Shown here in pieces: positions 1 through 7,966 of a stretch of DNA of 64,000 nucleotides. Origin of the DNA: Terriglobia bacterium (GTDB lineage: Bacteria; Acidobacteriota; Terriglobia; Terriglobales; Acidobacteriaceae); contig JAIQFD010000003.1 in the NCBI GenBank assembly GCA_020073495.1, positions 62,001 through 126,000 of the forward strand, read 5' to 3'. The notes below the pieces were generated by a model. It was not told the origin of the DNA. It made no database searches and saw nothing but the letters and a program-made list of their open reading frames with translations. Position 1 is the first letter of the stretch. Each line of letters opens with the position of its first letter. Made by a program: the position numbers and the translations under genes.

Positions 1-3000
1 GGATAGAACGTCGGCTCGATGAATCCGTCCGCCGCGGCCGCGTCGTCCACGTACACGGTCACCGTGCCGATCTGGGACTGCACATACACCGCGCCGTAGA
101 GTGCGGACTCCTGCGCCGTGGGGATGTCGCTCCCCAACCCCGGGAGGAATGGCGTCTGGCCCTGCAACTGGCCGTTGACCCAGATCGTCGCTTGGCCCAC
201 GTGGTTCACGCCGTCGCGCACAAAGTGGGTCTCGATCTCGTACCAGACCCCCTCCTGCAGCACGATCTTGGTGGCGATGTTGGCGGCGCCATTGTCGATG
301 CCGGAATCTTCCAGCGCCATCATCCTGTTGAGAGGCGTGCCTCCGGCTGACAGGCCCAGCGACACCATGAACCACGGATAGTGAGTAAGACCACCGCAGC
401 AGAGGTCGTACCGGTTCAGCAGCAGCTTCATCTGGGCACTGTTGGGGCCGTTGATGACGTGCCCAATCGACCCCGGCGCAAAGTACAGGTACCAGCGCTG
501 GTAGAACCCGTTGGGGTTGGCCAGCCCTGGGTTGGGCGGCTCTCCCGCATGGCTCCACAGGTACTGGAGTCGCGAGATCCCCGACGCCTGCCCCGCATCC
601 ACCTCGCACTTCACCGAGTGCGTACCGGAAACCGCTACGTCGGTGCTGATGACCGTGTTCAGACCGCTGCCGGAGAAGTGTCCCGCGGTCAGAGGATCGA
701 AGACGCCAGCCTCGAAGGCGTTGTTAAAGTAAAACGTTGTCTCAGCCGGCTCGAAGTCGAAGGCGTTGTTCGCCGTGCCGTTCGTGGCGTCAGGATTCGT
801 GACCGTCACGTTCACAAAGCCCGGCGCATGCGGTGGCGTCGTCACACGGATCTGTGTGGAAGTCAGCACTTGTGCGGTCGGGGCCTGGGTGGCGCCGAAC
901 TTCACCGTCAAACCGTTCTCGAACCCCGTGCCGTTGATGGTGAAGATCGTGCCCCCCGCGGTGGTGCCGACTTGCCGCGTCAGGTTCGTGATGGTCGGCG
1001 GCGGACCATAGATGAGCCCACCGGGCAGAGTGCCGGTCGAACTGTCGGGGTTGGTTGCGGTCACATCGACCGGTCCGCTCGCGTGTGCCGGCGTGATGGC
1101 GATGAGGGTGGTCGAGTTAACGAATGTGACCAGGGTCGCGGGTATGCCGCCGAAGGTGATCTTGGTCCCGTTCTGGAATAAGGTTCCGGTGATCGTGACC
1201 TGGGTCCCTCCCAGGATGGAAGCGGAGTTCGGGTTCAGCGAAATGATCGACAGGCCCAGGTAGGTGTACCCCGCCGGCAGCGTGCCCGTCGTCGCATCCG
1301 TGTTGGTGACCGTGACATCCACTGCCCCCACGGAACCAGGAGGGGTCGAAGCCGCGATCTGCGCACCCGAGTTGACCACGACTGAGGGCGCTGCCACGCC
1401 ACCGAATGTGACCGTCGCCCCGTTGTTGAAATTTGCGCCCGAGATCAATACGCTGTCGCCGCCGGAGGTCCCGCCGAAGGAAGGACTTACGTTAGAGATT
1501 GTTGGATTCGAACCGCCGCCACCCTTGACCACGACGTATTGGAATGCGCCCATCAGGATGGCGTTCTGGCCGTCTGGATTCGTGACCTGCACATCAACGG
1601 TACTCGCATTTTGCGGCGGGGTGACTGCCGTTAACTTGGTGTTACTCACGAATGTCGTTGCCGCAGCCACTCCTTGGAAGCTTGCGAGCGCACCGGAGAC
1701 AAAGTTGGCACCGGTGAGCGTGACCACGGTCCCTCCAGTCGCCGGACCAGTGTTCGGAGCGACACTGTTGAGAGCCGGTGCAGCGACATAGGTGAATGCA
1801 GACGCCAGCGTGGAACTGGTCGCGTCAGGATTCACTACCTTCACATTGACGGTCCCCGCCCCTGCGGGCGTCGTGGCCGTCAATTGAGTGGGACTGTTGA
1901 AGGTCACGGAGACGGCTTGCGTAGCGCCGAAGAACACCGTCGGCAAGGTCGGCACATTGGAGAATCCCGCGCCGGTGATGGTAACGATCGTGCCTCCTCC
2001 GCCAGGTCCGGTCGCCGGAGTGATGCTGCTGACAACGACGGCAGGCGTGTACGTATAGCCACCGGCAAGAGTCGCCGTTCCGCCGTCCGGGTTGATCACC
2101 GTCACATCGACCGGGACCGCGCTCGCCGCATGCGGAGGCGTCGTGACGGTCAAGGAGCCGGGGTTATTGAAAACGACCACTGGTGCGGTGATGCCGCCAA
2201 ACAAGACCGTCACGCCGGGCTCAAAGTTGCTTCCCGTGATGGCGACGACAGTCCCGCCCGATGCCACGCCATTTGCGGGCACGAGCGGACTGTTGATGGT
2301 CACCGGCGGTACGTAGGTGAAAGCCGCCGTCGCAGTCGCAGTCTCGCCCGACGGGTTCTTGACCACAACATCCACGGCTCCGGCCGCCCCGGCGGGAGTA
2401 ACAGCGGTGATCTCGTTTGATGTCACGACTGACACCGCCAACGCCGCCACACCGCCAAAGGTGACCGTGGCGTTCGGCTGGAAGCTGGTGCCGTTGATGA
2501 TTACCGAGGTCTGACCCGCAACCGGCCCGGAGTTCGGCTGCAACGAGGAGATCGTCAGCGGAACGTACGAAAATGCCGCGGGAAGCGTGATCACTTGTCC
2601 GTCAGCATTGGTCACCACGACGTCGACCGCACCTGCGGCATGGTTGGGCGCGACCGCAGATATCTGGGAAGAACTGACGAAATTGACTTGGGTGGCCGCC
2701 ACACCCCCAAACGACACCTTCGCGCCGTTCTGGAATCCCGTACCGTTCAAGGTGACCAGGGTGCCGGTTCCGCCGCTGTTCGGCGCCAGCCCCAAGATGG
2801 TCATGGTGCCCTGGTAGGTGTAGCCATTCGCCAGGGTAGCCGTCTGCCCGCCTTGCGTGACCTGCACATTCACGGCCCCGATTGCGTGGGCCGGCGTCGT
2901 TGCCTGAAGCTGGGTGCTGCTGATGAAACTCACGAATGGTGCAACCGTACCCCCGAAAAGTACGCTCGCCCCATTTTGGAATGCGACGCCATTGATGGTA

Positions 3001-3710
3001 ACGAAATTCCCGCCCGTGGAAGGACCCGACGCCGGCGTCACCAAGCTCACCGTCAAAGCGGCCGTGTAGGTGTACGCACCGGCAAGCGTCTGGGTCTGCC
3101 CGTCTGGATTATTCACCCTCACATCCACGATGCCGGCTGGCCCGGGTGGCGTCGTGACCGTAATCTGCGTCGCCGTTGTGTTCACCACGGTTGCAGGCAC
3201 GCCACCGAATAGAACGGTGGCGCCGGCCTGGAATGCCGAGCCACTAACCGTCGCAGTCGCCCCGCCGGCTACGGGTCCGCTATTTGGACTTATTCCGGTG
3301 ACACTGAACGCCGGGGTGTAGGTGAAAGCCGAAGGAAGGCTGGCGGCAGTTCCCTGCGAGCTGACCTGGACTGCGACAACTCCCGTAGCATGGGCCGGCG
3401 TGACCGCGGTTGCGCTGGATGTGCTCTGGATGGTGACGGAGGTCGCCGCAGTGGTATCAATATTGACCGTCATGCCGGCCACGAACCCTGTGCCGGTCAA
3501 GTTGACAGTCGTCCCACCCGTTTGTGGGCCAGAAGAAGGAGCAATGGCGGTGAGAGTGATCCCGCTGGAGCCCTTTGTGACATCGCTTTGAGATTGCCCT
3601 GCACCGAATCCACATCCGCCCAAACTACTGAGGATAATGAGCAGAAACAGGGCAATCAGGAGGCGGCTCAAGATAAAGACGCGGTGCTGGGTACAATCCT
3701 CCGTACGCAC
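1..3710 (-). CDS. IPT/TIG-repeat surface lipoprotein (3' end beyond window)
   Basis: The minus frame is open from a GTG at 3708-3710 to the window edge (at least 1236 codons). An AGGAGG box lies 8 bases before the GTG and decides the start. Residues 17-33 form a hydrophobic signal ending in the lipobox LGGC, so residue 33 should be the lipidated cysteine. From about residue 50 to 982 there are eleven tandem IPT/TIG (Ig-like) domains of 80-86 residues. Each runs from a P-x-x-GP/GGT type start through 'NG..V.FGG..A' to 'P....G.V.V.VTN'. About 250 residues follow with a jelly-roll, LamG or polysaccharide-lyase-like look (several Trp and Tyr, 'YVDDAAAADGF' near the edge). The arrangement suits an anchored extracellular binding or adhesion protein; the ligand cannot be told. 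The next gene upstream (3978-7445, same strand) is also exported. Confidence 0.85.
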   Translation of the reverse strand, partial: MRTEDCTQHRVFILSRLLIALFLLIILSSLGGCGFGAGQSQSDVTKGSSGITLTAIAPSSGPQTGGTTVNLTGTGFVAGMTVNIDTTAATSVTIQSTSSATAVTPAHATGVVAVQVSSQGTAASLPSAFTYTPAFSVTGISPNSGPVAGGATATVSGSAFQAGATVLFGGVPATVVNTTATQITVTTPPGPAGIVDVRVNNPDGQTQTLAGAYTYTAALTVSLVTPASGPSTGGNFVTINGVAFQNGASVLFGGTVAPFVSFISSTQLQATTPAHAIGAVNVQVTQGGQTATLANGYTYQGTMTILGLAPNSGGTGTLVTLNGTGFQNGAKVSFGGVAATQVNFVSSSQISAVAPNHAAGAVDVVVTNADGQVITLPAAFSYVPLTISSLQPNSGPVAGQTSVIINGTSFQPNATVTFGGVAALAVSVVTSNEITAVTPAGAAGAVDVVVKNPSGETATATAAFTYVPPVTINSPLVPANGVASGGTVVAITGSNFEPGVTVLFGGITAPVVVFNNPGSLTVTTPPHAASAVPVDVTVINPDGGTATLAGGYTYTPAVVVSSITPATGPGGGGTIVTITGAGFSNVPTLPTVFFGATQAVSVTFNSPTQLTATTPAGAGTVNVKVVNPDATSSTLASAFTYVAAPALNSVAPNTGPATGGTVVTLTGANFVSGALASFQGVAAATTFVSNTKLTAVTPPQNASTVDVQVTNPDGQNAILMGAFQYVVVKGGGGSNPTISNVSPSFGGTSGGDSVLISGANFNNGATVTFGGVAAPSVVVNSGAQIAASTPPGSVGAVDVTVTNTDATTGTLPAGYTYLGLSIISLNPNSASILGGTQVTITGTLFQNGTKITFGGIPATLVTFVNSTTLIAITPAHASGPVDVTATNPDSSTGTLPGGLIYGPPPTITNLTRQVGTTAGGTIFTINGTGFENGLTVKFGATQAPTAQVLTSTQIRVTTPPHAPGFVNVTVTNPDATNGTANNAFDFEPAETTFYFNNAFEAGVFDPLTAGHFSGSGLNTVISTDVAVSGTHSVKCEVDAGQASGISRLQYLWSHAGEPPNPGLANPNGFYQRWYLYFAPGSIGHVINGPNSAQMKLLLNRYDLCCGGLTHYPWFMVSLGLSAGGTPLNRMMALEDSGIDNGAANIATKIVLQEGVWYEIETHFVRDGVNHVGQATIWVNGQLQGQTPFLPGLGSDIPTAQESALYGAVYVQSQIGTVTVYVDDAAAADGFIEPTFY

Positions 3711-3977
3711 GAATCGGGCCTCCTGCGCCTTACTACCGCATGCAACCGGGGGTGCGGCTAGATATTAGTGAATTTCGGGCCAGAGTTAAACAGGATTTGT
3801 GTATCGGGTAGTTACCTTCGGCTATTCCCCCGTGTTACCCGGCCGTGACCGGTGGCTAGCGCGCTTGCCCCCTTTTCTAACCAAATAGTAATGAAAAGAG
3901 CAAAGCAGCTACCCGGCGCCGACCCATGCGGCTGGCGACACCGAGTACGCGTGCCCGGCAGTATCAAGATTGCAACG
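3711..3977. other. intergenic region with upstream sequence of the TIG lipoprotein
   Basis: This gap lies between two large minus-strand genes. The part next to 3710 holds the AGGAGG ribosome site. I see no further gene or clear terminator. Confidence 0.4.
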
Positions 3978-6900
3978 TCACTGCGCGAACACTATGTCCA
4001 CCCAGTAGTTGGTGGCGTTGTAGCTGTTGGCGGGGTACACGGTGCTGGCCCCGTACTTGTACACCCCGTTGCCGCCCACCGCCCCGCTCGCCGGCGCATG
4101 CAGCGGCGGATTGTCCGCCCCCGACGTGGCGAAGTACTTGCTGGTCAGGCTGTAGTGCCCCACGCTGGTGTGGTACGAGGCCACGTACACAGTGTTGGCG
4201 GTGATGGTCACCGGAGACGAGAAGGTCACCTGCTGCCATCCCGAGGCCGTCTCCCCGGTGAAGGTCGCCGTCGCCAGCAGATGCCCCTGGCTGTCCCACA
4301 GGCTTCCGATGTGCGTCCCCGTGTTCGCCGCCGCCTTGTAGAAGCGGATCCCCTGGATCGTGCCGCCTATGTCCGCCGTGAACTTCACTCCCAACTCCAC
4401 CGAGGAATCCGCTCCCGCATCTACCACCGCCGGCGTCGCATTGCTCCAGATCGAGGACGCCGCGGCCGTTCCCGATTGCACCGTCAACGTCACCGTCGTG
4501 GTGTGCGTGATCCCCCCGCCCGTCCCCGTGATGGTCACCGTCGTCGTCCCCACCGCCGCCGATGCCGTGGCCGTGAAGGTCAGCGTCGACGTTCCCGAGC
4601 CCGGCGCCGCGATCGGGTTGGGCGCGAACGCCGCCGTCACCCCGCTGGGCAACGCCGACGTGCTCAGCATGATTCCTGCGTTGAAGCCGCCAGAGATCGT
4701 GGTCGTGATGGTCGAGGTCCCGGAACCCCCCTGCGCCACCGTCACCGAACTGGGCGCGGCCGAGACGGTGAAGTCCGGCTGAGTCACTGTCAGCTGCACC
4801 GTCGTGGTGTGCGTGATCCCCCCGCCCAACCCCGTGATGGTCACCGTCGTCGTCCCCACCGCCGCCGATGCACTGGCCGTGAAGGTCAGCGTCGACGTTC
4901 CCGAGCCCGGCGCCGCGATCGGGTTGGGCACGAACGCCGCCGTCACCCCGCTGGGCAACGCCGACGTACTCAGCGTGATCCCCGCGTTGAAGCCTCCGCT
5001 GATCGTGGTCGTGATGGTCGAGGTCCCACTGTTCCCCTGCGCCACCGTCACCGAACTGGGCGCGGCCGAGACGGTGAAGTCCGCAGTCGCCGTCGTCGCA
5101 AATACCACGTCCACCCAGTAGTTGCTCGCGTTGTAGCTGCTCTTCGGGAACACCGTGCTGGCCCCGTACTTGTACACCCCGTTGCCGCCCACCGTCCCGC
5201 TGGCCGGCGCATGCAGCGGCGGATTGTCCGCCCCCGACGTGGCGAAGTACTTGCTCGTCAGGCTGTAGTGCCCCACGCTGGTGTGGTACGAGGCCACGTA
5301 CACGGTGTTGGCCGTGATCGTCACCGGAGCCGCGAAGTTCACCTGCTGCCATCCCGAGGCCGTCTCCCCGGTGAAGGTCGCCGTCGCCAGCAGGTGTCCC
5401 TGGCTGTCCCACAGGCTTCCCGTGTGCGTCCCCGTGTTCGCCGCCGCCTTGTAGAACCGGATCCCCTGAATCGTCCCGCCTACGTCCGCGGTGAACTTCA
5501 CTCCCAACTCCACCGAGGAGTCGGCGCCCGCGTCGATCACGGCCGGCGTCGCATTGCTCCAGATGGCGTACAGCTGCTGCTGGGCCACGCCGTTCCCCAG
5601 GAGGGTGACTGTCGGCGAGCCCGTTGGCGCGTTGCTGCTGACGGTGAAAGTCCCGCTCCGGGGTCCGACCGCTGCCGGCGTGAACACGATCCGAATGGTG
5701 CAGCTTGCGTTGGGCGCGAGAGAAGTTCCGCAATCCGACGTCCAGGTGAACTCGGCTGTCGTTGAGATCCCAAAGATGAAAAGCGTTCCCGTTCCAACAT
5801 TGGTGACCGTCACCGGCAGTGGCCCGCTCGGTACTCCCACCAGTTGGTTGCCGAAGTTCAGGCTGGCGGGGCTCAGTTGGATAGACGCAACAACTCCATT
5901 GCCGGACAAGGCGGCCGTTGGCGGCGCCCCGCTGAAATTCCCCGCCGCCGCCAGGGTCCCGGTGCGCAGGCCCGTGGTGCTCGGTGTGAACGTGACGCTC
6001 ACGGGACAACTCGTCCCCGCGGGCATCTTGGCCGGGCAGGTCTGTGCTTCGGCGAAGTCTCCGCTGGCAGTGATTCCGGACAACAGCAAGCAGGTGCCGC
6101 CGCTACTCGTAAAGGTGACGATCATTGGCGCACTGGTGGTGTTGGTAAGCTGGTCGCCGAAATCGACGCTGGCAGGCGCGAAGGTCCCGCCTACCGTTTT
6201 CGTTAGTTCATACGCGCCCATGTCCACGGTTGCGACGCAGTCGTTGTTGCCGTCTGCGATCCGCGGATTCCCGTCCAGGTCCTTTGCCGGAAGGTTGCTC
6301 GCCCCGTTGTCGCCAGCGTCCAGTGCCGGCGAATTCGGCTGGAGATGAAAATTGCGAACGGCGCGGTTGACGAACAGAGGATCCACTGAGATGTTGCCGT
6401 TCGTTCCGCTGACGTCGGTGCACATGCCAGCATAGTTCGCACCATTCGTGTTAATAACGTCGTTCGACAAGAACGTAGGAACGACACCATCGCTCGTCAG
6501 AGTGCAATAGATCGCCGCCTGGTTCACACTCGTGTAGACAAGATTGTTTGCCAGCAGAACTGAAGCACCTCCGTCGTACCTCAAGACATGAACATCCGCC
6601 GTGACAAATGGCCATGTATTACTGGTGGATTGATTATCGACGATCGTATTGTTGAGGAAGACTGGTCCCTGAGGTCCGATGTCTGTGCTGACATAGATTC
6701 CACCGCCTTTTCCGCCCGCCGAATTGGCCGCGATGACGTTGTTCACCACCAGCGGATGTCCGTAGTTCACTACTAATCCGCCGCCATCACCATACACGCT
6801 GTTGGCCAGGATCTTGTTTCCGGAGATCAACGGGCTTGCCGCGTCCACTTCAATCCCCCCACCGAAGGCGCCTTGGTTGTACGAGACCATGTTCTCCACG

Positions 6901-7445
6901 ATCTGAGCTTCCGATGGAGCATTAATCTGGATTCCTGCACCAAAGGCACCGGTGTCGATGTTGTTGGTCACGGTGTTCCCGCGGATCACAGGTGAACCGC
7001 AGCAGATCTGAATTCCCACTCCCCTGTATGCTCTGTTTCCGATGATCACATTGTTGGTGACCGTCGGTGACGCATACTTGATTGTGATTCCTCCACCGCC
7101 AAAGCTCACGTACCCATTGCCATTCGTGATTGTGAACCCGTTTAGCGTCGACGCGGTGCTCTCGCCGGTCTTGAACGTCACCACTGTTTCCTGGCCGCCG
7201 CCGTCGATGGTGGTCACCGCCGGTCCCCCGGAGCTGGTCACCGTGATTGCCTTCCCCTTGAAATTGACGTTTTCCTGGTAGGTACCGGGTGCGACCAGGA
7301 CGGTGTCCCCGTTTTGTGCAGCGTCAATCCCTTTCTGGATGGTGGGCTGACCCGAGGGAACGTAGATGGTGTTCTGCGCCGGCGCGCCAATGGCTGCCAA
7401 TGAAAGCAGGATCAGGGCCGCAAGAGCTCGTCCCAGGATCGACAT
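3978..7445 (-). CDS. secreted right-handed beta-helix protein with duplicated DUF4082 and Ig-like domains
   Basis: The protein has 1155 residues. The ATG at 7445 follows GGAGG by 7 bases. Residues 1-23 are a cleavable signal peptide (cut near APA-Q). Residues ~25-410 look like a pectate-lyase-type parallel beta-helix (opening 'IYVPSGQPTIQKGIDAAQ', many 'ISGN' and 'VVNN' turns, 'DLDGNPRIADG' near the end). Two choice-of-anchor/ASPM-like Ig domains follow (~420-515 and 517-620), then DUF4082 copy 1 (~625-780), two 102-residue Ig-like repeats ('DFTVSAAPSSVTVAQG', ~787-985) and DUF4082 copy 2 (~995-1155). Both duplications are nearly identical in DNA. The role is probably extracellular carbohydrate binding or cleavage; no catalytic residues could be assigned. 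Long ORFs in other frames here are shadows. Confidence 0.88.
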   Translation of the reverse strand: MSILGRALAALILLSLAAIGAPAQNTIYVPSGQPTIQKGIDAAQNGDTVLVAPGTYQENVNFKGKAITVTSSGGPAVTTIDGGGQETVVTFKTGESTASTLNGFTITNGNGYVSFGGGGITIKYASPTVTNNVIIGNRAYRGVGIQICCGSPVIRGNTVTNNIDTGAFGAGIQINAPSEAQIVENMVSYNQGAFGGGIEVDAASPLISGNKILANSVYGDGGGLVVNYGHPLVVNNVIAANSAGGKGGGIYVSTDIGPQGPVFLNNTIVDNQSTSNTWPFVTADVHVLRYDGGASVLLANNLVYTSVNQAAIYCTLTSDGVVPTFLSNDVINTNGANYAGMCTDVSGTNGNISVDPLFVNRAVRNFHLQPNSPALDAGDNGASNLPAKDLDGNPRIADGNNDCVATVDMGAYELTKTVGGTFAPASVDFGDQLTNTTSAPMIVTFTSSGGTCLLLSGITASGDFAEAQTCPAKMPAGTSCPVSVTFTPSTTGLRTGTLAAAGNFSGAPPTAALSGNGVVASIQLSPASLNFGNQLVGVPSGPLPVTVTNVGTGTLFIFGISTTAEFTWTSDCGTSLAPNASCTIRIVFTPAAVGPRSGTFTVSSNAPTGSPTVTLLGNGVAQQQLYAIWSNATPAVIDAGADSSVELGVKFTADVGGTIQGIRFYKAAANTGTHTGSLWDSQGHLLATATFTGETASGWQQVNFAAPVTITANTVYVASYHTSVGHYSLTSKYFATSGADNPPLHAPASGTVGGNGVYKYGASTVFPKSSYNASNYWVDVVFATTATADFTVSAAPSSVTVAQGNSGTSTITTTISGGFNAGITLSTSALPSGVTAAFVPNPIAAPGSGTSTLTFTASASAAVGTTTVTITGLGGGITHTTTVQLTVTQPDFTVSAAPSSVTVAQGGSGTSTITTTISGGFNAGIMLSTSALPSGVTAAFAPNPIAAPGSGTSTLTFTATASAAVGTTTVTITGTGGGITHTTTVTLTVQSGTAAASSIWSNATPAVVDAGADSSVELGVKFTADIGGTIQGIRFYKAAANTGTHIGSLWDSQGHLLATATFTGETASGWQQVTFSSPVTITANTVYVASYHTSVGHYSLTSKYFATSGADNPPLHAPASGAVGGNGVYKYGASTVYPANSYNATNYWVDIVFAQ
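3996..5567 (-). repeat. pair of ~460-bp direct repeats encoding the DUF4082 domains
   Basis: Bases 3996-4455 match 5108-5567 at a constant offset of 1112 bases with few differences. Both copies sit inside the beta-helix gene and encode its two DUF4082 domains. Together with the Ig-like repeats between them, they form a nested duplicated module. Confidence 0.8.
4491..5100 (-). repeat. tandem 306-bp direct repeat encoding Ig-like domains
   Basis: The stretch beginning near 4495 recurs 306 bases further on, near 4801, with only scattered substitutions. 306 bases is exactly 102 codons, so the reading frame of the beta-helix gene is kept. High identity across synonymous sites points to recent duplication or gene conversion. 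Confidence 0.8.
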
Positions 7446-7539
7446 AATGGGACCTCCGAGGGCGTTGCTGGCTGCGTCGTAAGATTTCGCTCACAAGTAT
7501 GCGCGAGCCTACTTCGAGGGCGCTGATTTCGAGCGAATC

Positions 7540-7557
7540 TGTTCTGGAATCGGAACA
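7540..7557. promoter_or_regulatory. inverted repeat TGTTC-N8-GAACA
   Basis: Perfect 5-bp arms TGTTC and GAACA are separated by 8 bases, about 95 bases before the start of the beta-helix gene. The same architecture occurs at 20473-20490. It could be an operator; the regulator is unknown. Confidence 0.35.
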
Positions 7558-7648
7558 CGGGTGAATGAATCACGAACCAACGATTCTTGCAGTGAGCATG
7601 GTCACGGGATGCCGTGACCGAGGCCGAAGAGCATCTTATGGGCAGGAC

Positions 7649-7912
7649 ATGGCGACGTATCTGATCACAGGCATCGCGGGAGTCATAGGTTTATCCCTGG
7701 CGCAGCGCTGGTCGCGAAGGGCGAAACGGTGCGCGGCATCGAAAATTTCTCCACTGGCAAACCGGAGAGCATCAGCTCGATCCGCGACCGCACCGGTTTC
7801 CGCAAGGCCGACCTGCTGGACCTGGGGCGGTGCGGGATGCCTGCCGAGGCGTGGATTACGTGCCGCACGAGGCAGCGCAGCCCGCAAGGTCATTTTGCAG
7901 GAGGGGTAAGGC
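7649..7912 (+). pseudogene. decayed NAD-dependent sugar epimerase (SDR) fragment
   Basis: The ATG at 7649 opens a Rossmann start typical of UDP-sugar 4-epimerases ('MATYLITGIAGVIG', with the GxxGxxG site partly decayed). The frame then shifts near 7705. The second frame continues the family as 'ALVAKGETVRGIENFSTGK' and, further on, 'FRKADLLDL'. Another shift near 7830 restores 'AVRDACRGVDYV' and 'HEAAQP'. Homology ends near 7912 with no catalytic Tyr-x-x-x-Lys region. Only the first ~85 codons of a ~310-residue enzyme remain, in at least three frames. It is a relic, possibly from a lost polysaccharide locus; a complete nucleotide-sugar dehydrogenase homologue lies at 26465-27733. Confidence 0.7.
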
Positions 7913-7966
7913 GGGACGAAAAGGGTGTGGCGAAACCTCAGGATTCCGTCACAGCGAGGCCTGCTG

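Noticed and set aside
3964-6009. 681-residue minus-strand ORF and several long plus-strand ORFs over the beta-helix gene
   Set aside because: They are shadows in a GC-rich repetitive gene; composition is Arg/Gly/His-rich and low-complexity, and the signal-peptide frame at 3978-7445 explains the region.
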